From the NCBI GenBank assembly GCA_025355505.1, contig JANXZM010000027.1, positions 1 to 35,769 of the forward strand: a DNA stretch of 35,769 bases, read 5' to 3'. The DNA is from Acidobacteriaceae bacterium. GTDB taxonomy: Bacteria > Acidobacteriota > Terriglobia > Terriglobales > Acidobacteriaceae. The position numbers and the translations under genes are program-made. Shown piece after piece: positions 16,596 to 23,533 of the stretch. Numbering within the stretch: the first letter of the stretch is position 1; each line of letters starts with the position of its first letter. The notes beneath the pieces were generated by a model, which saw nothing but the letters and a program-made list of their open reading frames with translations, ran no database searches and had not been told where the DNA came from.

Positions 16596-17195
16596 ATGAT
16601 GAAAAACTTATTTGTGGCAATTCTAACAGCAGGATTCATGGCCGGGTGCTCTTCGGAACCAAGTAAGCCGGCAACGTCGGAGACGCCCAAGCCGAAGGCT
16701 CCGGAGGCAATCACCGGAAGCAGCGCGTTCTACAAGTGCTACATCTCCGCCCGCGGCTGGGCGCAGGATGCTCAACCCTATCGGGTGGAGTCACACCCTG
16801 AAGCGGACTCCAAGGGCCGGGACGGCAAGGCGGGAGAGTGGCGCGCCGGATTCGCCTCACCGTCGCAGCACGCGACCAAGTTCTATACCTGGGCAAACGG
16901 CGATATTTCTCACGGAGTCGACGACACCTACAGCCCGACAAATTCCAGCACTCAGATTTTCAATGTCCAGTTTCTGAAAGTGGATGCGGATAAGGCCTTT
17001 GCCGTCGCTCAGCAGCACGGCGGAGGCGAACTGCTGGAGAAGGAACCCGACACGCCAGTTTTTTATGTGCTGGACTGGAACCGGCAGACGAACGAACTCC
17101 TGTGGCACGTAATCTACGGCACGGGCCGGGACACCGCCAAGTTGAGGGTGTCCGTAAACGCATCCACCGGGGAGTTTTCGCGAGTGGAGAAATAG
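16596..17195 (+). CDS. Hypothetical lipoprotein
   Basis: A 199-residue protein with a lipoprotein signal peptide (MMKNLFVAILTAGFMAGCSS) and lipidation at Cys18. Two ATGs in a row at 16596 and 16599 are alternative starts. After a Lys/Pro/Thr-rich linker the domain has segments FYKCYISARGWAQDA, FYTWANGDISHGVDDTY and LLWHVIYG. The end (LRVSVNASTGEFSRVEK) resembles PepSY-like endings, but I cannot assign a family. It is probably anchored to a membrane and faces the periplasm. Confidence 0.7.
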   Translation: MMKNLFVAILTAGFMAGCSSEPSKPATSETPKPKAPEAITGSSAFYKCYISARGWAQDAQPYRVESHPEADSKGRDGKAGEWRAGFASPSQHATKFYTWANGDISHGVDDTYSPTNSSTQIFNVQFLKVDADKAFAVAQQHGGGELLEKEPDTPVFYVLDWNRQTNELLWHVIYGTGRDTAKLRVSVNASTGEFSRVEK

Positions 17196-17535
17196 GAAGT
17201 CTGGCAGCCCGTGATGTAAGTAAGATTCGTATCAGGGGGTGCCTTCAGGCATGCCGCAAGTACATTCGCATTGACGCGCCCGCGACGGCTTAGCGGCGAC
17301 TGTCAGCCGTGACACGGTGTTCGGTCGCGTACACTGCCAACGTCGGCGGTTTTCGGCTGGAGGGCGGCTTGGGTGCGACGGTAATCTGCACGTCCTGGCC
17401 GAGTGACCGCAGGAAGCGAAATAGCCGCTCCCTTGAAAATTCCGTGAGTATGCGGAACGGCCAAGACTCCGAGAATCGGAACTATCCATCTGATTCCGCG
17501 ATGAACCAACCCTATTCCGAGACCCCGTCGAAAGT
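17196..17535. other. Gap with decayed gene remnant
   Basis: 340 bases between convergent genes. The only recognisable content is the antitoxin-like remnant on the minus strand at 17290-17481. The rest shows no reading frame with family character and no clear terminator. Confidence 0.4.
17290..17481 (-). pseudogene. Remnant of an XRE/HigA-like antitoxin C-terminus
   Basis: On the minus strand a 63-codon open stretch with no ATG reads ILTEFSRERLFRFLRSLGQD followed by VQITVAPKPPSSRK and ends at TAA (17290-17292). The FSxERLxRFLxxLGxDVxIxV pattern matches the C-terminus of small XRE-family antitoxins of the HigA type. The DNA-binding helix-turn-helix expected upstream is missing: an in-frame TAG occurs at 17482-17484 and no start codon is available. 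No toxin gene is next to it. It is best read as a decayed fragment; the family call comes from a short motif. Confidence 0.5.
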
Positions 17536-18066
17536 CTACTGCGCTTTCGCGAGCCGCTCCAGCGACCCCTGCGCTTCTTTTGCAAATGGGCCCAAGGGAA
17601 GAATCTTCAGGTACTGCTCGTAGTATTTCTTCGCTTCGGCTTTATCTCCGAGCTTTTCCTGGCACACGGCGAGACGGAAGCTGGCAAGGGCGTCGCCATC
17701 CTTGTAGTAAAGCGCTTCCTTGTAGCGTTCGAGCGCGGCTTTGTAGTTTTTGCGCTTGAAGTAAAAGTCGCCCACCTCAATATTTTTCAGCGCCTTCATC
17801 GGGTTCCAGGGGTGGAACTCCTGCACGCCGGAAGGGTCAATGTTTTCGGGGATGTCGAGATCTTCCAGAGCCGCCTTGCTGCCGGGGTGGTTCTTGGCGT
17901 CGTCCTTGGGCGCACTGATATCGATTCTCGTATCGTGGCTGGAGCTCTCCTCGGCCTCGCGACTGCGGGCGGCAGCCTTGTCCGAAGCCGTCTTGTCGGT
18001 CGAATCCTGTGCCACCGAAATCGTCGTCAGCAGCGCCAAAACAATAATTAGGAATCGAATGCGCAC
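17536..18066 (-). CDS. Exported TPR-repeat protein
   Basis: A 176-residue protein from a GTG at 18064-18066, where a signal peptide starts (VRIRFLIIVLALLTTISVAQ). A charged Ser/Lys/Glu-rich linker follows, then about two and a half tetratricopeptide repeats (NIEVGDFYFKRKNYKAALER, then DALASFRLAVCQEKLGDKAE, then AKKYYEQYLKILP). TPRs mediate protein contacts, so a periplasmic or outer-membrane assembly role is possible. An upstream ATG at 18222 would add 52 residues that destroy the signal peptide. It lies downstream of the OmpA-type gene on the same strand but is separated by a terminator. Confidence 0.8.
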   Translation of the reverse strand: MRIRFLIIVLALLTTISVAQDSTDKTASDKAAARSREAEESSSHDTRIDISAPKDDAKNHPGSKAALEDLDIPENIDPSGVQEFHPWNPMKALKNIEVGDFYFKRKNYKAALERYKEALYYKDGDALASFRLAVCQEKLGDKAEAKKYYEQYLKILPLGPFAKEAQGSLERLAKAQ

Positions 18067-18220
18067 GCCCCTATTGTATCGCTTCAGAGCCAGGTCGAAG
18101 CAGGGCGTCCCCAGCCGTATGAACGGAAGCGATAGCGAATCTAGATTTGCTGCGACTACACACAGTCTGCCGAGTTGCGCTCGGCGTGGACGCCCATATC
18201 TCCACGAGGTGGGAGCCAGC

Positions 18221-18258
18221 AAAAAAAGTCAGGCCGCCCACATTATGGGACGGCCTGA
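18221..18258 (-). terminator. Rho-independent terminator of the OmpA-family gene
   Basis: On the minus strand TCAGGCCG (18258-18251) pairs with CGGCCTGA (18236-18229) with further CCC/GGG pairing towards the loop, followed by C and seven T (18227-18221). Strong stem plus T run, 40 bases past the stop codon. Confidence 0.9.
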
Positions 18259-18297
18259 TTTGGCAAAGTCCTCCGGGGAGGAGGGGTAAACTTATAC

Positions 18298-19047
18298 TTA
18301 CAAAGACGGTGGATTCGCGCTCGCCGTCGGAGTCTGATTGCTGGGCTTGTCAGTTGGGGTTGTTCCGGCCCCAGTATTGGTCATCAGGCGGATTTCCACG
18401 CGGCGGTTCTTGGCGCGGCCGTCGGCAGTTTTGTTGGTCTCCACCGGCTTATCCTTACCCAGCCCGATCAAATAAATCTTGTAACCCGGAACGTTTTTCT
18501 CCGCTGCCAGGTACTGAATCACAGCATTGGCTCGGCGTTGGCTCAGATCGTAGTTGTACTCCGCGCCGCCCACCGAGTCGGTCGCGCCCTCTACCGTGAT
18601 GATGTAGCCCTTGGTAGTGGCAACGCTGGCGGCAAGCTGATCGATGGCTTCCCTGGCGTCCTTCGTTAGATTGTCTTTGTTAAACCCGAAATGCACCGCC
18701 GTCTCCACCACTGGGCGATAGTTATCCAAGTTGACGACCGCGTTGGTCAGAACGTCCACGCGCTGGGTAGCGTTGTTCGCCGAGAGTTGCGCCTTCTCGG
18801 CCTCGCTTCCCGCAGCCAATGCCTTCTGGTCCACCTCTACGGCGCGGGCCTGCACGGCCTGAATACCGGATTGGGCGCGCTGATCCACGTCCTTGACGTC
18901 TTTAGAATTCTTTGCCGTCAGGTCGTCGAGTTCATTGGTTTTGTTGATCAGCGGCGTGGTCTGTTGACGCACGTAATTCTTGCTTGTACATCCGATGGAT
19001 GCGGCCATTGTCACCGCCAGCATTAGGGTCAACGAAATGCGATTCAT
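18298..19047 (-). CDS. OmpA-family peptidoglycan-binding lipoprotein
   Basis: A 249-residue protein with lipoprotein signal (MNRISLTLMLAVTMAASIGC, Cys20). A helical region at about 25-105 with Lpp-like small-residue and Asn/Asp/Ala patterns (coiled coil) follows. A C-terminal OmpA domain at about 110-225 carries VHFGFNKDNLT, GATDSVGGAEYN.DLSQRRA and NRRVEIRL, the usual diaminopimelate-binding region. It should tether the outer membrane to peptidoglycan. The last 25 residues are Thr/Pro/Ser-rich. The ATG at 19045-19047 is chosen because the signal peptide starts there. A strong terminator follows. Confidence 0.9.
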   Translation of the reverse strand: MNRISLTLMLAVTMAASIGCTSKNYVRQQTTPLINKTNELDDLTAKNSKDVKDVDQRAQSGIQAVQARAVEVDQKALAAGSEAEKAQLSANNATQRVDVLTNAVVNLDNYRPVVETAVHFGFNKDNLTKDAREAIDQLAASVATTKGYIITVEGATDSVGGAEYNYDLSQRRANAVIQYLAAEKNVPGYKIYLIGLGKDKPVETNKTADGRAKNRRVEIRLMTNTGAGTTPTDKPSNQTPTASANPPSL

Positions 19048-19381
19048 ATAGGTTGCGGGCTCCTTGCCCAAATATTGCACTCTACTGAGTCTTTCGGATC
19101 CTGGTAAGAGTCTGTGAACTGGACCCACTCCCAGCTAATGCACGGGGGATGCCACTTGACGTTCCCAAAAAACAAATTTAACTCATTTTATATCAGTGCC
19201 TTGGAAGTTAGCTGTGGGAAACACACAAACCCCGCACCCAGGCAATCCCGGCATAAACCGTAGAAATTTTATACTGTGTTCTTTTCCCGTAGCGAATTAT
19301 AGCTCCTGGCAACTGCGTCCGTTCGCTGCAAGCAAAATACCTCGGGCATCCGACTGGGAAGGTGGGATGGGAGGTGCCAGC
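19048..19381. other. Intergenic region upstream of the OmpA-family gene
   Basis: 334 bases between two minus-strand genes. It should hold the promoter of the OmpA-family gene and the end of the next one. AT-rich stretches at 19165-19195 and 19262-19280 stand out from the GC-rich surroundings, but I could not fix a promoter pair with correct spacing. No gene is seen. Confidence 0.35.
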
Positions 19382-19825
19382 TCAATTCGTGATCTTGTCC
19401 CAGGCTTTCTCAAACTGCGAAAATAGCGGCATCTCGCTCTTCTGCAACCCGCCACGCCCCATCACACGCCAGAGATATATCTGCGAAGGCCCGCTGTCTG
19501 CATCACCGCTGTGTGCATCATAGACCGCCAGCACATCCTCTGACGGACGAGACTCCACCGCCATGATGATGTCGGCATGCTGCCGCCGATACACCACCGT
19601 AAGTTTGCCCCACTTATAAATTGCGTCTTGGACCCGAGCAATAGCGGCGCGGTCATCCGGCAACAGTTGGGGATCGAATTGATCGCCATCGTAGGCCGTG
19701 ACGTAAACAAAGCGCGCGTTGGCCAGAGTGCGCGGCAACTCCGAAGCGTTTCCGGAAGCGGTCGCAGCGCTTAACGTCACCAGTGCCAAACTCAGCAGCA
19801 CCATTGCAAAAATGTTCTTTTTCAT
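19382..19825 (-). CDS. Exported hypothetical protein
   Basis: A 147-residue protein with a Sec signal peptide (MKKNIFAMVLLSLALVTLSA, cleavage near TAS-GN). The mature part (ARFVYVTAYDGDQFDPQLLP, DRAAIARVQDAIYKWGKLTVVY, ADIIMAVESRPS) is a compact alpha/beta domain of a type common in acidobacteria but with no function I can name. A start at 19840 would add five residues. It sits between argS and the OmpA-family gene on the same strand. Confidence 0.7.
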   Translation of the reverse strand: MKKNIFAMVLLSLALVTLSAATASGNASELPRTLANARFVYVTAYDGDQFDPQLLPDDRAAIARVQDAIYKWGKLTVVYRRQHADIIMAVESRPSEDVLAVYDAHSGDADSGPSQIYLWRVMGRGGLQKSEMPLFSQFEKAWDKITN

Positions 19826-19899
19826 CTGCGCTATCCCCACTTGCTATTCAGTGGGATGCTGGCCGGAGCGCCCGGAGTTGTCAGGCTTCGACGACCGGC

Positions 19900-21906
19900 T
19901 CACATTACCGGCGGCGCAGTAATCCCCATGGCCCCGAGAACGCGAATGAGCTCGCGGCGAACCACGGCTGCGGTTACCAGCAGAAATTTCTTTCGTCCCA
20001 CATTCGCTTCGCTCAGGATGGGATAGCGGTGATAGAAGGTGTTGAAAAGCTGCGCCAGTTGGAAGCCATGTTTCGCAAGATAAGCAGGTTCGGTGGTTGC
20101 GATGCACTGGCCCACGATGTATGAAGTTTTCGCAGCCGCCAGCCACAGCTCCCAGATGTCGTTGCCGGATTCGCCAGTGAGGTACTTCGCGAAATCTTCC
20201 GTAGAGATGCGGTCAGCCGCGTCTCTACAGAAACTCTCCGGATCGTATCCACCTTTGCGAAAAATGTTGGAAGCGCGCACCACCGCGTACTGGACGTAGG
20301 GTCCGGTTTCACCTTCAAAACTGAGCGCGTCGTTGAAGTCGAATGCAATCACCGAAGGCTTGGTGAACTTCAGCATAAAGAAACGCAACGCCCCGATGGC
20401 GACCTGCGTAGCAATGCCGGCGCGCTCCACTTCGCTCAACTCGGGATGACGCGCATCCACTTCTTTGCGAGCCGAGGCGATGAGAGCGTCCAGGAGATCG
20501 TCCGCCTTCACGCCGAATCCCTTGCGGCCGGAGACCTCAATCCACGACCTCGCCTTATCCTCGTCGCTCAGTGTGTAGCCAAGTTCGGCGGCGCAGCGCG
20601 GCGTGAGCGCGACCATCTCGTAGGAGAAGTGAGTGTAGCGGTCGGCGGCTTCGCCGTGGCCAAGTCCGCGCAAAGCTTCGATTACCGTGTTCTGCGGTTC
20701 GGACTGCCGCGCATCGATGACGTTGTAGATCTCGGCCACCTCGCCGAAGTGAGGATGATCCTTCTCGCCGTCGGTCGTCGAGATCCAGCAGTCGTGAGCA
20801 TTGGGATAGCGATAGAATTTCCGGTAGCCGAAATCGCGGCCCAGCAGACCGAACTTCCACATGTGATAAGCGATATCTTTGCCGACGTAACCAACCGTGC
20901 CGTTGGATCGCACAATAACTTTCTGGTCTTCCTCTTTTATCTCAGCGTTCTCCGCGTTTACCTCGGCGTCCTCCGCGTTAGTCTTTGCGTGTTTTGCCGT
21001 TCCAGCACGACGCATCACCCAGCAGCCCGAGTTCTTTCCATCGTTCTCGTAGGTGAGCACCCCCGCTTCCTTGAGCTTGGTAAAGGCCGCATCCCAAAAG
21101 TGAAGATGAAGTATCTCGCTCTCGCGCGGCAGGAAGTCGTACTCAATGTCGAGCCGGTCCATGGTTTCCAGATGACGCTTCAGGACGGCAACAGAAATCA
21201 AGTCCGCAATCGCCGCCGTCTCGTTGTTCCCTTCCTCAATCGAGTGCAGCGTGGCAGCACGCGCCTGCAGGTTCGCCTTGTCCTCTTCATACCAATGCGC
21301 GACGCGGGCATAGAGATCCCAGCACACGTAATCGAAGCGGGGGGCGGCGGCGAGCGCTTCGATCTGAGCCCGTGACTTCCGCTCGATATGCAGAAATCCA
21401 ACCACCACATCCGCGACCTGCGCGCCGGTGTTGTCAATGTAGTTCTGGACATCCACTTCCCTGCCCGCAAAGCGCAGCAGCCGGACGAATGTGTCGCCGA
21501 GAATGGCATTGCGCAGATGCCCGATATGCGCTGCCTTATTGGGATTGATGCTGGAATGCTCGACCAGCACTTTGCCGGGCCGAACATCCGCGGCCGGGGA
21601 TTGATCCGCAGCTACCGCAGTGGCGAACTCGGCGCGGCTTAAGCGAACGTTGATGTACCCGGCGCCCGCCACTTCAAATTTCTCAAAGCCGGAAATCTCA
21701 CCGACGCCGGCGACGATCTCTTCGGCAATCTTGCGCGGCGCCTTGCGAAGAGAGCGGGCAAGTTCGAAAGCGACCGGCAGCGCATACTCGCCAAATTCGA
21801 TTTTCGGCGGCTGCTCAACCACGATGTTCGCTGTTTCCAAGTCGTAAGTACGACGCAAAAACTCCCGCAGATGCTCGACCAGTCGGCGTTCCAGATGTCG
21901 ATACAA
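19900..21906 (-). CDS. argS: Arginyl-tRNA synthetase
   Basis: Charges tRNA-Arg. The 668-residue class I enzyme starts at a TTG (21904-21906) with AAAGGG just upstream. It has the N-terminal additional domain, the HIGH motif in NPNKAAHIGHLRNA, VQNYIDNTGAQVAD, catalytic core segments GYVGKDIAYHMWK and FEGETGPYVQYA, and a C-terminal anticodon-binding domain ending in RVLGAMGI. As usual for ArgS, no canonical KMSKS is present. It is longer than typical (about 560-590 residues). Two stretches look inserted: residues about 302-326 (AKHAKTNAEDAEVNAENAE) and 560-569 (CRDAADRIST), both encoded by repeat-like DNA. Confidence 0.95.
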   Translation of the reverse strand: MYRHLERRLVEHLREFLRRTYDLETANIVVEQPPKIEFGEYALPVAFELARSLRKAPRKIAEEIVAGVGEISGFEKFEVAGAGYINVRLSRAEFATAVAADQSPAADVRPGKVLVEHSSINPNKAAHIGHLRNAILGDTFVRLLRFAGREVDVQNYIDNTGAQVADVVVGFLHIERKSRAQIEALAAAPRFDYVCWDLYARVAHWYEEDKANLQARAATLHSIEEGNNETAAIADLISVAVLKRHLETMDRLDIEYDFLPRESEILHLHFWDAAFTKLKEAGVLTYENDGKNSGCWVMRRAGTAKHAKTNAEDAEVNAENAEIKEEDQKVIVRSNGTVGYVGKDIAYHMWKFGLLGRDFGYRKFYRYPNAHDCWISTTDGEKDHPHFGEVAEIYNVIDARQSEPQNTVIEALRGLGHGEAADRYTHFSYEMVALTPRCAAELGYTLSDEDKARSWIEVSGRKGFGVKADDLLDALIASARKEVDARHPELSEVERAGIATQVAIGALRFFMLKFTKPSVIAFDFNDALSFEGETGPYVQYAVVRASNIFRKGGYDPESFCRDAADRISTEDFAKYLTGESGNDIWELWLAAAKTSYIVGQCIATTEPAYLAKHGFQLAQLFNTFYHRYPILSEANVGRKKFLLVTAAVVRRELIRVLGAMGITAPPVM
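20201..20228. repeat. Hairpin element inside argS
   Basis: GTAGAGATGCGG (20201-20212) and CCGCGTCTCTAC (20217-20228) are reverse complements with one mismatch, around a TCAG loop. It encodes CRDAADRIST in argS. A related CGTCTCTAC arm lies near 11757. Confidence 0.7.
20931..21003. repeat. Repeat-like insertion inside argS
   Basis: The plus strand reads as near-repeats of a CGTTCTCCGCGTTTACCTC type (CAGCGTTCTCCGCGTT at 20943-20958, GGCGTCCTCCGCGTT at 20965-20979, TTTGCGTGTTTTGC). On the coding strand this becomes Ala/Glu/Asn-rich repeats. It matches the style of a dispersed intergenic repeat family known from acidobacterial and other soil genomes. Confidence 0.65.
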
Positions 21907-22031
21907 GGATGCCCTTTAACCTATTGAACGAACAGTGATTCTAACAAACTCACGGAGGAGCGGCGGGTTTGACGGAGGTGGCGGGCTTGCCTATGATGAA
22001 AGTTCCACGCGTTGTCGACGAAGAACCCATA

Positions 22032-22104
22032 ACCACAAAGGACACAGATGGACACGGGGCACTCTTTCTGGATTTCCTCTGTGATCCTCCGTGTCCCCTG
22101 TGGT
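22032..22104. repeat. Inverted-repeat element upstream of larC
   Basis: ACCACAAAGGACACAGATGG at 22032-22051 and CCTCCGTGTCCCCTGTGGT at 22086-22104 form imperfect arms. The element belongs to the same family as 9017-9111. It lies directly before the larC ribosome-binding region. Confidence 0.6.
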
Positions 22105-22120
22105 CCAAGGTTTTGAATTT

Positions 22121-23407
22121 ATGCGCATCGCCTACCTCGACTGTTTTTCCGGCATCAGCGGCGACATGTTTCTAGGCGCCCTGGTAGATGCCGGAGTGTC
22201 TCCAAAGCTCCTGGAAGACACGGTCGCGGCGCTCGATATCGGTGCGCGGTTGGAAATTTCGCGGGTGACGCGCGGCGGAATTTCGGCAACCAAAGTGGAT
22301 GTGTACGCCAACGGCGAAAAAGATTTGCCGCGCGAAGTTTTTTGGGAGCGGCATGGGCACGATCATGGGCACTCTCACGAACATCATGACCACGATCACG
22401 GTCGCGGGCTGACGGAAATTCGCGCGATCATCCATAAAGCGGCCATCCGCAGCACGGCAAAGGCAACCGCAATTCGCATCTTCGAGGCGCTGGGTGAGGC
22501 CGAGGCCGAGATTCACGGCACGTCGGTCGAGCAGGTCCACTTTCACGAAGTCGGCGCCGTCGATGCCATGGTTGATATTGTCTGCGCCGCCGTCGGAGCG
22601 GAATCTCTTGCCGTCGAAGAATGGGTATGCTCGCCGCTGAACGTGGGCGGCGGCACCGTTCAGTGCGCGCACGGAACCCTCCCCGTCCCGGCGCCGGCAA
22701 CGCTAAAGTTGCTTCAGGATGCACCGGTGTATTCGTCGGGACCACAGGTCGAACTGGTGACGCCGACAGGCGCGGCAATTGTGAAGACGCTAAGCGCCCG
22801 GTTCGCACCGTTTCCAGCGATGAAGATTGAGAAGGCAGGATACGGCGCGGGAACTCGAGAATTCCCGGAGCATCCGAACCTGCTGCGGCTGACGATTGGA
22901 GAAGCTCTGCCGGCGGATAGCGCAAGTACATCGCAGAGTACATCGTCAAACGCATTGAATGACAGGATCACGGTGCTCGAAGCGAATCTCGATGACCTGA
23001 GCCCGCAGGTGCTGGCCTACGCCATGGAACGGTTGCTGGCGGAAGGCGCGCTGGATGTGTTCAGCGTCCCCGTGCAAATGAAGAAGAGCCGCCCCGGCGC
23101 ACTGCTCACCGTGCTTGCGAAAATGGAAGACGCAAATCGTTTGACCAAGCTCATCTTTGCCGAGACCACAACTCTCGGCGTGCGCCGCCGCGAAGAACAA
23201 CGGGAGACGCTCGCGCGACGATGGGAAACGGTGGATACGACGTGGGGTCCGGTGCGGATCAAGATCGCCAGCATGAATGGCACGGTCTCAAACTATGCGC
23301 CCGAATACGAGGACTGCCGGGCGCTGGCGGAGGCGCAGCAAGTGCCGCTTCGCACCGTGATGCAGGAAGCGATCCAGCAGTACCTGCGAGGCGAGCGAAA
23401 AGCGTGA
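22121..23407 (+). CDS. larC: LarC-like nickel insertion protein (DUF111 family)
   Basis: Nickel chelatase that completes the nickel-pincer nucleotide cofactor of lactate racemase-type enzymes. The 428-residue protein starts at the ATG at 22121 with the family N-terminus MRIAYLDCFSGISGDMFLGA. It carries the His-rich metal-binding run (HGHDHGHSHEHHDHDHG, about 82-98) and the segments VEQVHFHEVGAVDAMVDIVC and LETNLDDLSPQ-like EANLDDLSPQ. In Lactobacillus plantarum LarC is made by ribosomal frameshifting from two frames; here it is one continuous frame. larB, larE and larA are not nearby, so its partners and client enzyme are unknown. Confidence 0.9.
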   Translation: MRIAYLDCFSGISGDMFLGALVDAGVSPKLLEDTVAALDIGARLEISRVTRGGISATKVDVYANGEKDLPREVFWERHGHDHGHSHEHHDHDHGRGLTEIRAIIHKAAIRSTAKATAIRIFEALGEAEAEIHGTSVEQVHFHEVGAVDAMVDIVCAAVGAESLAVEEWVCSPLNVGGGTVQCAHGTLPVPAPATLKLLQDAPVYSSGPQVELVTPTGAAIVKTLSARFAPFPAMKIEKAGYGAGTREFPEHPNLLRLTIGEALPADSASTSQSTSSNALNDRITVLEANLDDLSPQVLAYAMERLLAEGALDVFSVPVQMKKSRPGALLTVLAKMEDANRLTKLIFAETTTLGVRRREEQRETLARRWETVDTTWGPVRIKIASMNGTVSNYAPEYEDCRALAEAQQVPLRTVMQEAIQQYLRGERKA

Positions 23408-23457
23408 ACCAAATTTCGTATAAGGAGTTTCGGATAGAGGCATCGGTTTCGTATCAG

Positions 23458-23477
23458 GGCATCGCTTTAGCGATGCC
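23458..23477. repeat. REP-like hairpin with TTTA loop
   Basis: GGCATCGC (23458-23465), TTTA, GCGATGCC (23470-23477): perfect arms. Upstream of metG. Confidence 0.75.
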
Positions 23478-23498
23478 GAAAGTTCCTCGAAATCAGAC

Positions 23499-23512
23499 GC
23501 CCCTTTAGGGGC
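23499..23512. repeat. REP-like hairpin with TTTA loop
   Basis: GCCCC (23499-23503), TTTA, GGGGC (23508-23512): perfect arms, 21 bases after the previous hairpin. The pair lies between larC and metG. Confidence 0.7.
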
Positions 23513-23533
23513 TGGGCGCCGGCAATCGAAATC

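Noticed and set aside
20446-21375. 309-codon plus-strand frame opposite argS
   Set aside because: Antisense shadow of a confidently assigned synthetase; its composition mirrors argS codon structure.
21969-22175. Plus-strand frame before larC
   Set aside because: It crosses an inverted-repeat element and overlaps the true larC start in another frame; no recognisable product.
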